Positions 42,570 through 52,223 are shown, counted from the stretch's first letter. The stretch is DNA of 64,000 nt from SB11 sp965222995 (GCA_965222995.1 OZ244977.1:2108001-2172000), one strand, 5' to 3'. The notes: a model not told the origin generated them from the letters alone. A program made the numbers and translations.

Positions 42570-43469
42570 ATGAAAAAGCACACTTTATTAACTGTTGTAT
42601 TAGCGACAGTACTTTTATTTGCCGCTTGTAAAAGCGATGACGACAATTCTAATTCTACAACTCCAACAGGTAACCAAAGCAACTTAAACCTTAACATAAC
42701 AGGTTTAGAAGATTTGGGAGCCAACTACGCTTATGAAGGCTGGATGATTGTAGATGGCAAAGCCATAACCACTGGCGTATTTAATGTAGATGGAAATGGA
42801 AATTTATCTCAAACTGCATTTCCAGTTAATGCTACTGATTTAGCAAAAGCAACTGCTTTTGTACTTACTATTGAGCCTAGCCCTGATAACGACCCTGCAC
42901 CTAGTAGTGTACATATTTTGGCGGGAAATTTTAGCGGTAGCAACAGTAGTTTAACTGTTTCTCACAGCTCAGCTTTAGGTACAGATTTCACAGCTTCAGC
43001 AGGTAGTTATATCTTAGCCACCCCCACAGATGGAATGAACAACAATGAAAGTAGTGGCGTATGGTGGTTAGACCCATCGGGCCCAAGCGCAACTTTAACT
43101 TTGCCTACTTTGCCATCAGGCTGGAAATATGAAGGATGGGCAGTAATTAACGGCACTCCTGTTTCTACAGGTACATTTACACCTGTTACAGGTGCTGATG
43201 ATGCTGCACCATTTAGCGGTTCAATGATGGCTCCTCCATTTCCGGGTGAAGACTTTTTGCAAAATGCACCCGCAGGGTTAACCTTCCCAGTAGATTTATC
43301 TGGAAGCCCGATAGTTATATCGGTTGAGCCTTTCCCTGATAATAGTTCTGCTCCGTTTACATTAAAACCCCTATTAGGTAATACTCCAGCAATGGCAAAC
43401 ACTCATACTTTATTACCAATGATGAACAATGCTGCAGCTACCAACCCTACAGGAACTGCAACACGATAG
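42570..43469 (+). CDS. Lipoprotein with two related anti-sigma-like (RskA-type) domains
   Basis: About 299 aa. The lipoprotein signal ends VLLFAAC (Cys about 19). Two halves repeat the same pattern: YEGWMIVDGKAITTGVF with FVLTIEPSPDNDPAPS, then YEGWAVINGTPVSTGTF with IVISVEPFPDNSSAPF. The extracytoplasmic domain of RskA-like anti-sigma factors has the same YEGW and EP-PD-P motifs, but here there is no cytoplasmic domain or membrane helix. So it is probably a surface lipoprotein of that fold, not a regulator. Function unknown. The weak -7 element CAACTTTG lies near 42530. Confidence 0.72.
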   Translation: MKKHTLLTVVLATVLLFAACKSDDDNSNSTTPTGNQSNLNLNITGLEDLGANYAYEGWMIVDGKAITTGVFNVDGNGNLSQTAFPVNATDLAKATAFVLTIEPSPDNDPAPSSVHILAGNFSGSNSSLTVSHSSALGTDFTASAGSYILATPTDGMNNNESSGVWWLDPSGPSATLTLPTLPSGWKYEGWAVINGTPVSTGTFTPVTGADDAAPFSGSMMAPPFPGEDFLQNAPAGLTFPVDLSGSPIVISVEPFPDNSSAPFTLKPLLGNTPAMANTHTLLPMMNNAAATNPTGTATR

Positions 43470-43497
43470 TGTGTTGAGGTAGTTTGTTTTTAGTGAG

Positions 43498-43524
43498 GCG
43501 GTTTTGGGTGTAACCCAAAACCGC
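43498..43524 (+). terminator. Terminator of the duplicated-domain lipoprotein gene
   Basis: GCGGTTTTGGGT and ACCCAAAACCGC pair around a 3-nt loop, followed by ATTTTT. Confidence 0.85.
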
Positions 43525-43544
43525 ATTTTTATGTATAGAAGTTT

Positions 43545-45980
43545 CTATTGAACTATGAAACGAACAGCTTTTTCAATACTGCCCACCCTTAATTTCAAAA
43601 AGTAAACTCCTTTAGCCAGTTGAGAAATATCTATATGTTGTTGTCCACCATCAGCCATAAAAGTGCGAGGTGAAATATGCTCTTTCCCTAAAACATCTGT
43701 AACTGTATAGCTTACTTCTTCAATAGCGCTAAATTTAATATTAATACTTAAAACATCGCTAGCCGGGTTGGGGTAAATTTTAAAAGCCTCCCCAATAGAT
43801 AGTTTACCAAAACCCACATTAATAGTAAGTACTCCCGCACTTGAAATAGTTTCACACCCTGCCAAAGTTAATATGCAGCGGTACTGATAGGTATTGTAAC
43901 TATCGTCCACATCATTTATAGTTAATTTTTTGGTATTAGCGCCGTTATACTTTATTGAGTTAGTTAAGTTATTAAACCCGCTACCTTTATCTTCTTGCCA
44001 CTGATAATTTACACCAACATCAGGAGAGTTCACCTCAAAAGATACATCCCAATCTTTTTTAGCTAACTGAGGAACAGGTTGTAAAGTAAGTGTTGGTAAA
44101 GGTTTTACCGTAACATCAATACCCTGTGAAACATCAGAACACGAAAATGTATTGGTTACAATAGCTCTGTAATTTCCCGTTATTTTTGCTGAGATATTTT
44201 CAGTATCAGTATTAGGTATATCAATACTATCTCTTTGCCATTGGTATGTTAACCCTGTTGCAGGTGTTGCTGATAATGTAGTACTATCCCCATCGCAAAA
44301 AGTAGTTGTACCTGCTGATATTATTGCAGTTGGCGACGGATTAACCGTTATAGTTACCGAGTCTTTAGTTGATGAACAACTACCTATTTTAACAAATGCT
44401 GTATACTCTCCTGCATTGGTAATTCCTGAGTTAACTATGGTTGGGTTTGTAGCTGTAGAAAAGAAGCCATTAGGGCCACTCCAGTTAAACAATGCACCAG
44501 GAACAGAATTACCAATTAAAAACAAAGTGTCCCGTTCGCAAACAGTTATATTTTTTGCTGAAATTGTAGGTGGTTGTGGAGGTGGGTATATAAAAAGATT
44601 TACTGTATCCGATTCAGATTGACACAACCCGTCTTCAACAAAAACTATATAATCTCCCCGTAAAGTAGTATCTACATTATTAAATGTAAAAGTGGTTGAG
44701 TTTGAAGCAAACCCTACAGGTCCGCTCCAATGATAATTCATTGTTGGGTTTGGTGATGCTATTTTAAATACAGATTTATCCCCGACGCATTTTGCTCCAT
44801 CATTTGAAGCATCAGGTTTTTCAGGAGTTTGGTTCACTACAACTGTAGTAGTAACTGAAAATGATGGGCATCCGTTTTTAATTGCAGCCACTGTATACAC
44901 CCCGTTTAGTGAAGTATCGCTATTTACAAATACCGTATCTGGGGAAGTAGTTAAGAAACTAGTGGGTGCCGCCCATACGTAGGTAGTATTTGCTACAGTA
45001 TCAACAGATAATTTCAAGCTATCGCCACTACATACAGGACTGTTATTATTTACTTTTGGAGCATTTGGAGTTGCATAGATGGTTTTCTTTATACTATCAG
45101 CACATCCCCTAAACCAGCCATAAAGCGTATCATAAAGCGTAATATTATAATCTGCCCTGGTAGAATAGTTTTTGGTACCGTCTATACTTAGGGTAACGCC
45201 GCCATTATCTCCATAATTCCATCTATGACAAATTCTTTGAATATTAAAATATGCATACCTGTTATAAAACGGGCTGCTAAACACAGGAGAGTGATTGTTT
45301 TTAAAATTTATTGTGTTACCTCCTGAGTTACATCCCACAAAACTAAAATCGGACTCTATGGTATATTTCACATGGGGGCGAAAAATAAAGTCCGCATCAA
45401 AAGCAACACCGCCAACATTAACATCGTAACTACGTAAATAATTAGCTCCTATTCTAACTGAACTTAACCACTCTCCTCTTCCATTGGGGTTAAATGCGGC
45501 ATAATCGTTTGATAGAACTGAAACATTAACTGATGAGGTATTTTCAACAGTTACTACATAGGGAAAGTTTAAAGTTATAGCGGTATCAAAAACAGCATGC
45601 TTTATTAGTGTGGTAAGCACACCGCTGCCAAAAGTAGAATCCACTTTTACTACAATAGAGCGTAAAGCCCCACCAACCGGTAAAGAATCAGCTCCTGCCC
45701 GATATAAGTTACATGTTAGGGAAACAGTATCATTTGTTCCGGCACTTTGCCACGCATAAAAATCAAAACCTTCAATAGTTATTTTTTGAGGTGCAGGAAA
45801 CCATTGTGCAAATGCATTGCCGCTGGTTGTAGCATTTAAAGAAACTCCTCTGAATTGTGTCGTTTTTTGATAAGTATAGTTGACAGTATCTACCCCACAT
45901 TGAGTTTGTGCTTTTACTATTGCAAAAGAAAAAAAGAAGAACAATGTCAACATACATTTTAGATGTAAAGAGTTTTTCAT
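43545..45980 (-). CDS. Large secreted Ig-like repeat protein with T9SS type A sorting domain
   Basis: About 811 aa from ATG 45980. A signal peptide (LTLFFFFSFAIVKAQ) is followed by a beta-rich domain and four or more Ig-like modules of about 80-90 residues. These carry repeated phrases such as SPVCSGDSLKLS, GVYTVAAIKNGCPS, GDYIVFVEDGLCQS, GEYTAFVKIGSCSS and GNYRAIVTNTFSC. The C-terminal 80 residues (IYPNPASDVLSINI, LAKGVYFLKLRV) form a type IX sorting domain. It is likely a cell-surface adhesin or glycan-binding protein. The longer frame start at 46007 would add nine residues ahead of the signal peptide. Confidence 0.85.
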   Translation of the reverse strand: MKNSLHLKCMLTLFFFFSFAIVKAQTQCGVDTVNYTYQKTTQFRGVSLNATTSGNAFAQWFPAPQKITIEGFDFYAWQSAGTNDTVSLTCNLYRAGADSLPVGGALRSIVVKVDSTFGSGVLTTLIKHAVFDTAITLNFPYVVTVENTSSVNVSVLSNDYAAFNPNGRGEWLSSVRIGANYLRSYDVNVGGVAFDADFIFRPHVKYTIESDFSFVGCNSGGNTINFKNNHSPVFSSPFYNRYAYFNIQRICHRWNYGDNGGVTLSIDGTKNYSTRADYNITLYDTLYGWFRGCADSIKKTIYATPNAPKVNNNSPVCSGDSLKLSVDTVANTTYVWAAPTSFLTTSPDTVFVNSDTSLNGVYTVAAIKNGCPSFSVTTTVVVNQTPEKPDASNDGAKCVGDKSVFKIASPNPTMNYHWSGPVGFASNSTTFTFNNVDTTLRGDYIVFVEDGLCQSESDTVNLFIYPPPQPPTISAKNITVCERDTLFLIGNSVPGALFNWSGPNGFFSTATNPTIVNSGITNAGEYTAFVKIGSCSSTKDSVTITVNPSPTAIISAGTTTFCDGDSTTLSATPATGLTYQWQRDSIDIPNTDTENISAKITGNYRAIVTNTFSCSDVSQGIDVTVKPLPTLTLQPVPQLAKKDWDVSFEVNSPDVGVNYQWQEDKGSGFNNLTNSIKYNGANTKKLTINDVDDSYNTYQYRCILTLAGCETISSAGVLTINVGFGKLSIGEAFKIYPNPASDVLSINIKFSAIEEVSYTVTDVLGKEHISPRTFMADGGQQHIDISQLAKGVYFLKLRVGSIEKAVRFIVQ

Positions 45981-46150
45981 AAACGTAAATTGATGTATGT
46001 CTATCAAAGCTACCTAGTAATAATCATATTTACAATGCGTTATGTCATGCTTTTGTCGAATAATCATTTTTTTATACAAAAAACCTGAAATTACAAATGT
46101 TAGTTTGCTAAATCACTTTTAGCAGCAACATCAAAAACCGCAATTCTGCT

Positions 46151-47155
46151 TCAAGCAATCTTTCTTCGTGTATAGCTCATTACCAAAACAATCAATAACA
46201 CAATAACCCCACCTGTAACCCAAAACAAGTATTCAGTATTGTTATTTTCTTTTTTTAAAGGTGGTGAAATATCTTTTTTTGGTTCAGTATAAATATCATA
46301 ATTAAATATCACCACTTTGTCACCCTCAGCATCCACCTTAATTATTTGAGGTCCAAAATTTTCTCTTTTGCTTTTATATTCTAAAATATAAGCTTCACCA
46401 TTGTGAAAGGTAATTGCCGTGGGCATCCACTCCCCATTAGAAGTATAAAAATCAGAAACTTCTTTGTTCTTGGAAATTTTAATTATTCGTTTCCCTGCTG
46501 TTTCAGCTATATAAATATTACCCTCAGCATCTTCAGCCATTCCTAATAGTACATCTTGGTGTTTGTCAATTTTGCGGTGAGGTAATTTAGTCAGAAGGTT
46601 TTTTGCCAATATTTCAGATGTTCCACTTGTATTCAACTTATATAATACCCCGCCCTCAATTCCAATATCAGGGACATAAATGTTCCCACCTTTACCTACA
46701 AAAAGGGCTTGGTTCCATTCTAAATATTGAGGGCTAAACTTTTTTCTTTTTCCGTGCTCGTCCAAATACCATATAAAGTGCCCTATGCTGAAGTAGATTT
46801 TACCATTTGCATAAGTACTATTACCACCAAAAAAGTCATTGTGGTTTTGTGTGATAAACAATGTATCCACCTGCTTACTGTTTATGCTCCGCTTAACCAT
46901 AATATGGTATCCTTCGCCGTGGGCAGTATATAGGTTTCCTTCACTATCTAAACTTACGTTATGGGCATGGAAGTTTTTGAAAAGAAGTTCCAAGGCTCCA
47001 TCAGGAGAGAGCTTCCAGACTGAGCCCATTTCATTATGGTGGATATCTGCAAAGTAGATATTGCCCACATCGTCAACACATATTCCCCAAGCCGGATGGG
47101 CATTAGTACCCAAAAAAGAACTTAACAGAGCAATAAGCAGTAATACTTTTTTCAT
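46151..47155 (-). CDS. Secreted NHL/SMP-30-like beta-propeller with C-terminal membrane helix
   Basis: The protein is 334 aa. Signal peptide about 1-19. Repeated blade motifs (GICVDDVGNIYFADIHH, VSLDSEGNLYTAHGEG, VGKGGNIYVPDIG, MAEDAEGNIYIAET, AITFHNGEAYILEY) fit a six-bladed propeller. After a Lys-rich linker, one membrane helix (about 308-326) and a short basic tail (YTRRKIA) anchor it. No T9SS domain. Substrate unknown. Confidence 0.75.
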   Translation of the reverse strand: MKKVLLLIALLSSFLGTNAHPAWGICVDDVGNIYFADIHHNEMGSVWKLSPDGALELLFKNFHAHNVSLDSEGNLYTAHGEGYHIMVKRSINSKQVDTLFITQNHNDFFGGNSTYANGKIYFSIGHFIWYLDEHGKRKKFSPQYLEWNQALFVGKGGNIYVPDIGIEGGVLYKLNTSGTSEILAKNLLTKLPHRKIDKHQDVLLGMAEDAEGNIYIAETAGKRIIKISKNKEVSDFYTSNGEWMPTAITFHNGEAYILEYKSKRENFGPQIIKVDAEGDKVVIFNYDIYTEPKKDISPPLKKENNNTEYLFWVTGGVIVLLIVLVMSYTRRKIA

Positions 47156-47242
47156 GTGCTAAACAATATCAAAAATTATAACGTAATATAAATTATCGTA
47201 GTACTATCTATAGAGAATGAAATATTTATACATCTTTGTTTA

Positions 47243-48265
47243 ATGGCTCTAAGAACATTTGGCAAAAACCCACCCAAAGAAAAAGTAAACAACTCACCTA
47301 ACTACAAGAACGGTTCATTTGAAAACCTTAATCCCACAGAAGTAACCCTTAAAGATACTACCATGCTTAAAATGCTTAGGGAGTATCAGAATCGTCCAAA
47401 AAATACAGCACCTGCGAAACCCATCCCCTTTATAAAAACAGATTTAAACAATTTAGAGGCAGATAAACCTACTATAGTATGGTTTGGGCACTCTTCTTAC
47501 CTTATAAAGTCTAAAGACTTAAATATTTTAGTTGACCCTGTTTTTAACGGTTATGCCTCCCCTTTTCCATTTTTTGCCAAAGCCTTTAAAGGAACGGATG
47601 AATATGGTATAAATGATTTTGAAACCATAGATGTTTTAGTGCTTACACACGACCACTACGACCATTTGGACTATCCTACTATAAAAGCCGTTCATCCCAA
47701 AGTGAAACATATTGTAACCTCTTTGGGGGTAGGTAATCATTTAAACTATTGGGGTGTACCTAAAGAAAAAATTACTGAATTGGATTGGTGGGAAAAGACA
47801 GAATTGAACAACGGACTAAAATTTACTGCTGCACCTGCTCGCCACTTCTCAGGTCGTTCTTTTAAACGGGGGCAAACCCTTTGGAGTTCTTTTGTGCTGA
47901 ATATACACGAACATCAAATTTATATTGGTGCTGATAGTGGTTATGACATGCACTTTAAAACTATTGGAGAAAAGTTTGGAGGTTTTGACTTTGCTTTACT
48001 TGAGTGCGGGCAATACGGCAAAAACTGGCCTTATATACACATGATGCCTGAACAAACCATACAAGCAGCTACAGACATTAATACCAAAGTGCTAATGCCC
48101 GTACATTGGGCCAAGTTTACCCTTGCTTTACACCCTTGGGATGAACCAATAAACCGACTTATGGCAGTAAAAGATAAGTTTAGTGGTGAAATTACTACTC
48201 CAAAAATTGGTGAACCTGTGATTATTGGAGATCACCTCCCAAAAGAGATTTGGTGGGAGTTTTAA
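47243..48265 (+). CDS. Soluble MBL-fold hydrolase, NAPE-PLD-like
   Basis: The protein is 340 aa. THDHYDHLDYPTIKAVHP is near residue 135 and carries the HxHxDH metal site. Further matches are APARHFSGRSFKRGQTLW near 198, GADSGYDMHF near 229 and MPVHWAKFTLALHPWDEP near 285. No signal peptide or membrane segment is seen, unlike its paralog at 19868-21001. It may cleave phosphodiester or related bonds. The 3' end overlaps the convergent GltB-like gene by 4 bp. The ATG at 47243 is the first start in frame. Confidence 0.85.
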   Translation: MALRTFGKNPPKEKVNNSPNYKNGSFENLNPTEVTLKDTTMLKMLREYQNRPKNTAPAKPIPFIKTDLNNLEADKPTIVWFGHSSYLIKSKDLNILVDPVFNGYASPFPFFAKAFKGTDEYGINDFETIDVLVLTHDHYDHLDYPTIKAVHPKVKHIVTSLGVGNHLNYWGVPKEKITELDWWEKTELNNGLKFTAAPARHFSGRSFKRGQTLWSSFVLNIHEHQIYIGADSGYDMHFKTIGEKFGGFDFALLECGQYGKNWPYIHMMPEQTIQAATDINTKVLMPVHWAKFTLALHPWDEPINRLMAVKDKFSGEITTPKIGEPVIIGDHLPKEIWWEF

Positions 48266-49806
48266 TTTATAGCCTTAGCTTTTAAATACTCACTGTCGAA
48301 AACTTCGGGATAAAGTTCGCTGTAAGGGGCAACTTTACGTGTACTCACCCTCCTGTATACATGTGAACGATTAATATCATCGGGATGGCTTAACCCCATT
48401 GCCGCAATCATCTCCATAAAACTCTTCACTGTTTGTTCATGAAAATTGGTTACCCGTTGGGCTTTATCAGGCACATAAAGTCCACGCATTAAACGTTCGT
48501 TCTGGGTAGCAACCCCAACAGGACAAGTGTTCGTATTACATTTTAAGGCTTGTATGCAGCCTACAGCCATCATCATAGCACGCGCACTGTTACAAAGGTC
48601 AGCACCTAAAGCATAAGCCCGTATCATGTGAAAGGCCGATATTATTTTTCCTGAAGCAATAATTTTAATGTGCTTTTTTAACCCGTACCCTACCAAAGTA
48701 TCGTATGCAAAGGCTACCCCATCACGCATAGGAGTACCTATAGAGTTTGAGAACTCTACAGGAGCTGCACCTGTTCCTCCCTCCCCTCCATCCACAGTAA
48801 TAAAATCAGGGTAAACACTTGTTTTCACCATTGCTTCACATATATCTACAAACTCACGTTTATCGCCAATACAAAGTTTAAAACCAATAGGTTTACTTCC
48901 CGATAGTTCTCGTAATCGCTGTATAAAATGAATAAGCTCTTCCGCACTTCTAAAAGCTGAGTGCCCCGGAGGAGAGTGCACATCAGTAAAAGCCTTTACC
49001 CCTCTTATTTCAGCAATTTCTTCTGTATTTTTTGCTGCAGGAAGAATACCTCCGTGACCGGGTTTTGCCCCCTGCGATAGCTTCACCTCAATCATTTTCA
49101 CGCTTTCCTTTGCTGCATTTTCAGCAAACATTTCTGGGTTAAACTTACCCTCCTTAGTTCGACAGCCAAAATAGCCCGTACCTATTTGCCAAATCAAATC
49201 TCCACCATGTTCTAAATGGTAGGGGCTAATCCCCCCCTCTCCCGTATTCTGGGCAAAATTTCCCATTTTAGCTCCGTTATTCATTGCCAAAACAGCATTT
49301 TTACTTAATGAGCCAAAGCTCATTGCAGAAATATTTAATACACTTGCCAAATATGGCTGGCTACATTGCCCTCCCCCAACAATCTCCCTGGGATCGTAGT
49401 TAAGTTCATCGGCACTTTTGGCATATATAGAATGGTTAATCCACTCATACCCCGTCTGGTATACATTCATTTGTGTACCAAAGGGGGTGGTATCATTTAC
49501 TTTTTTTGACCTTTGATAGATAAGAGAACGGAAAATGCGGTTTATGGGTCGCCCTTCAGTATCAGTCTCAACAAAATATTGCATTATTTCAGGACGTACG
49601 CTCTCTAACAAATATCTAAAGTTCCCTATCACAGGAAAGTTCCTACGAATAGTATGCTTCTTTTGGAAAACATCATAATAGCCTAAAAGAATAAGTGGAG
49701 CAAAGAAAATCCAAAACCAAGCTATTGGTTTCCAAACAAAATAAAGTGCAATAAGCCCAATACTTACTATTATTGATGATAGTATAAATATTTGTCTAGC
49801 CTTCAT
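48262..49806 (-). CDS. FMN-binding glutamate synthase-family protein with N-terminal membrane segments
   Basis: The protein is 514 aa. Two N-terminal hydrophobic segments (about 6-24 and 27-45) precede a glutamate synthase central/FMN domain: MSFGSLSKNAVLAMNNGAK near 155-173, NTGEGGISPYHLEHGGD near 180, FITVDGGEGGTGAAP near 325, and cysteines spaced C-x5-C-x4-C in GCIQALKCNTNTCPVG, matching the 3Fe-4S cluster of GltB. It lacks amidotransferase and GltD-like domains, so it is not a complete glutamate synthase. Physiological role unknown. Confidence 0.88.
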   Translation of the reverse strand: MKARQIFILSSIIVSIGLIALYFVWKPIAWFWIFFAPLILLGYYDVFQKKHTIRRNFPVIGNFRYLLESVRPEIMQYFVETDTEGRPINRIFRSLIYQRSKKVNDTTPFGTQMNVYQTGYEWINHSIYAKSADELNYDPREIVGGGQCSQPYLASVLNISAMSFGSLSKNAVLAMNNGAKMGNFAQNTGEGGISPYHLEHGGDLIWQIGTGYFGCRTKEGKFNPEMFAENAAKESVKMIEVKLSQGAKPGHGGILPAAKNTEEIAEIRGVKAFTDVHSPPGHSAFRSAEELIHFIQRLRELSGSKPIGFKLCIGDKREFVDICEAMVKTSVYPDFITVDGGEGGTGAAPVEFSNSIGTPMRDGVAFAYDTLVGYGLKKHIKIIASGKIISAFHMIRAYALGADLCNSARAMMMAVGCIQALKCNTNTCPVGVATQNERLMRGLYVPDKAQRVTNFHEQTVKSFMEMIAAMGLSHPDDINRSHVYRRVSTRKVAPYSELYPEVFDSEYLKAKAIN

Positions 49807-49811
49807 AAATT

Positions 49812-50594
49812 TTATATAAATATATAACCTTCTGAATAGGTTTTTGCTTGTCCGCTAATAAAAACCCTATCACCATTAGTTGAACATTTTAAACTCCCGC
49901 CTCTATGTGATAATTGATTAGCTGTTAAAGTCCCTTTTCCAAAAACTCCAGACCAATAGGGAGCTAGTGTAGTATGTGCTGAACCTGTAACAGCATCCTC
50001 ATTAATACCGGATTGAGGTGCAAAAAACCTTGAAACAAAATCAACATCATTTCCTTTGGCTGTTACAATTACACCTCTACAATCTAACATTGAAATTTTA
50101 TTAAAGTCGGGCTCTAAGTTTTTTATTTGCTCTTCACTTTCAAAAACAACCATATAATCGGTTTTGCCTTTATAAACACTAACAGCATCTTTAACATTAA
50201 AATAACTCTTAAAGTTTTTAACATCTTTAACCTCTTCTATCTCATCTACAGGAAAGTCCATCAAAATCCAGTCTTGCTCTTTCTTTACAAACAAATCACC
50301 GCTTTTAGATGTAAAAATAATCTCATCCTCATCATACCCTTCATGTGTAAATAATACATGTGCCGTAGCCAAGGTAGCATGCCCACACAGGTTTACTTCT
50401 GTAGATGGTGTAAACCACCTTATTGAGTATCTATTGCCACTATTAACAAGAAAAGCAGTATCTGATAAGTTATTTTCTTCGGCAATTTTTTGAAGAATAG
50501 CATCACTTAACCAATTTGGTAATAGGCAAACTGCTGCAGGGTTTCCCTTGAATAAATCGTTGGTAAAAGCATCTATTTGGTATTTTTTAATCAT
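49812..50594 (-). CDS. PhzF-family isomerase/epimerase-like protein
   Basis: The protein is 260 aa with the two-lobed DapF/PhzF fold. Motifs are DAFTNDLFKGNPAAV at residues 8-22, NLCGHATLATAHVLF near 70-84 and NEDAVTGSAHTTLAPYW near 201-217. The catalytic glutamate of PhzF, normally E45 in NLSET, is D45 here (NLSDTAF). The substrate is unknown. It lies 5 bp upstream of the GltB-like gene and is probably cotranscribed with it. Confidence 0.88.
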   Translation of the reverse strand: MIKKYQIDAFTNDLFKGNPAAVCLLPNWLSDAILQKIAEENNLSDTAFLVNSGNRYSIRWFTPSTEVNLCGHATLATAHVLFTHEGYDEDEIIFTSKSGDLFVKKEQDWILMDFPVDEIEEVKDVKNFKSYFNVKDAVSVYKGKTDYMVVFESEEQIKNLEPDFNKISMLDCRGVIVTAKGNDVDFVSRFFAPQSGINEDAVTGSAHTTLAPYWSGVFGKGTLTANQLSHRGGSLKCSTNGDRVFISGQAKTYSEGYIFI

Positions 50595-50699
50595 AAACGC
50601 ATGAACGAACTTAATGCATTTGTATAATATAAGCAGAGGCTTTATGTTAGATTTGTAGTTAAATAGTTGTTACTAATATATGTACAATAAAACTATTTT

Positions 50700-51161
50700 A
50701 TGATAGAACGTTGCACAGTAAAAGACTACCATTACATTATAGAAAACTTAAGTTCTTTTTGGGGTAGTGATAGAACATTGGCTTTTCATCATCCTATGTA
50801 TGTATATGAGTTTGGCAATACTTCATTTGTTATCAAGGAAAAAGGTGAATTAATAGCTTATTTATTTGGTTTCATTTCTCAAACTGAACCTGTTGGATAC
50901 ATACATTTGGCTGGAGTAAAGCAAAAATTTCAGAAAAGAGGGTTAGGCTCAAAACTATATACCCATTTTGCTAATATAGCAAGCCAACATGGATGCGTAA
51001 GGATTAAGGCTATCACTACCAGCACTAATAAAATCTCAATCGGTTTTCATAAAAAAATAGGTATGAAAATGCTTGGCGAAAAAAATGAAAACGGTATAGA
51101 AGTGATAAAGAATTATTCAGGCAAAGGAATGGACAGAGTGGTATTTATAAAGGATATATAA
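50700..51161 (+). CDS. GNAT-family N-acetyltransferase
   Basis: The protein is 153 aa. The acetyl-CoA loop QKRGLGSKLYTHFANIA is near residues 79-95. Preceding strand VGYIHLAGVKQKF and following strand CVRIKAITTSTNKISIGFHKKIGM give the usual fold. Substrate unknown. A TAGATTTG element lies at 50648-50655. The DinB-fold gene follows by 3 bp. Confidence 0.85.
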   Translation: MIERCTVKDYHYIIENLSSFWGSDRTLAFHHPMYVYEFGNTSFVIKEKGELIAYLFGFISQTEPVGYIHLAGVKQKFQKRGLGSKLYTHFANIASQHGCVRIKAITTSTNKISIGFHKKIGMKMLGEKNENGIEVIKNYSGKGMDRVVFIKDI

Positions 51162-51164
51162 ACA

Positions 51165-51683
51165 ATGAAGGTTAATATGATAGCTGATGAAATTAAAGCC
51201 AATATAATTCTGAGGCTAAATGAAAACACACCTCGTATAGAAAAATGTTTAAACCGGCTTAGTGAAGAACAGGTTTGGCACAAACCCAACGAAAACTTAA
51301 ATAGTGTTGGGAATTTGATACTTCACCTATGTGGTAACATCACTCAATATATTATTTCTTCCATAGGTGGCAAAGAAGATGACCGCCAAAGAGATTTAGA
51401 GTTTAGCAAAGAAGGTGGGCTAACTAAAACTGAGTTACTTGTCAAAATAGCCAATACCGTTAAACAGTCTTGCATAGTTATTGAAAACATGACTAGTGAT
51501 GACTTACTGGAAGTAAGAAGTGTACAAGGGTTTACCTATACTGGTATTGCCAACCTTATTCACGTAGCAGAGCATTACTCGTATCATACAGGTCAGATAG
51601 CTCTCTTAACTAAATCACTAACAAATCAAGATTTAGGTTTTTATGCTGACATGGATTTAAACATCAAAAACAAAAAGACATAA
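51165..51683 (+). CDS. DinB-fold (DUF1572-like) putative metalloenzyme
   Basis: The protein is 172 aa in a four-helix bundle. Histidines suitable for one metal occur in NLILHLCGN near 51-57 and HVAEHYSYHTGQI near 131-143. This resembles DUF1572 and YfiT-like thiol transferases; exact activity unknown. It follows the GNAT gene closely and is likely cotranscribed. An alternative start four codons in (MIADE) is possible. Confidence 0.8.
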   Translation: MKVNMIADEIKANIILRLNENTPRIEKCLNRLSEEQVWHKPNENLNSVGNLILHLCGNITQYIISSIGGKEDDRQRDLEFSKEGGLTKTELLVKIANTVKQSCIVIENMTSDDLLEVRSVQGFTYTGIANLIHVAEHYSYHTGQIALLTKSLTNQDLGFYADMDLNIKNKKT

Positions 51684-51684
51684 A

Positions 51685-51706
51685 AAAAGCCCTGCAACGC
51701 AGGGCT
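51685..51706. terminator. Convergent terminator
   Basis: AAGCCCTGC and GCAGGGCTT pair around a short AAC loop, with an A run before and TGTACTT after. It lies between the DinB-fold gene and the convergent RRM gene, serving chiefly the minus strand. Confidence 0.75.
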
Positions 51707-51728
51707 TGTACTTAAAGTAGTCTAAAGA

Positions 51729-52016
51729 TTAATATCTTCCGCCACCACCGCGATTAAAACCACCACGGTCGTTAGACTTAGGTCTGGCTTTGTTAACGAT
51801 TAATGTGCGTTGTAAAAATTCAGTTTCATGTAATTCTTCAATGGCACGTTCTGCTCCGCCTTCATCCTCCATATCAATGAAAGCAAAGCCGCGTGAACGA
51901 CCTGTTTCCATATCTTTTACTATTTTAACTGAAGAAACTTCACCATACGATGAAAAAAGGTCGCTTAAATCCTGCTCACTTGCCTGATAGCTAAGGTTAC
52001 CTACGTAAATTGTCAT
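51729..52016 (-). CDS. Single-RRM RNA-binding protein with Gly/Arg tail
   Basis: The protein is 95 aa. RNP2 IYVGNL at residues 3-8, RNP1 RGFAFIDM near 42-49. A short glycine- and arginine-rich tail (NDRGGFNRGGGGRY) closes the protein. Such RRM proteins are common in Bacteroidota and act as abundant RNA chaperones or in transcript control. Start ATG 52016; leader not identified. Gap to the next gene, 52017-52247, shows only AT-rich sequence. Confidence 0.9.
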   Translation of the reverse strand: MTIYVGNLSYQASEQDLSDLFSSYGEVSSVKIVKDMETGRSRGFAFIDMEDEGGAERAIEELHETEFLQRTLIVNKARPKSNDRGGFNRGGGGRY

Positions 52017-52223
52017 TTGTTTTTGCTGTTAATTAAAAATATCTCAGATGGGAAAACAGCTTACTGGAAAGTATAACAATACAGCCGACTGCAATGCCGT
52101 CTAATTATGACAAATGTAGTAGGTTTTTTTATATTCTTTTACTTTTTATTTAAAAGTTGGGTTAATTATCTGGTTGTATTTTAAAAAGTTAGTAAAAAAC
52201 TCTTCAAAAAAAATTAAGATAAT

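Noticed and set aside
43007..43402. Minus-strand ORF of 131 codons
   Set aside because: Shadow of the duplicated-domain lipoprotein gene.
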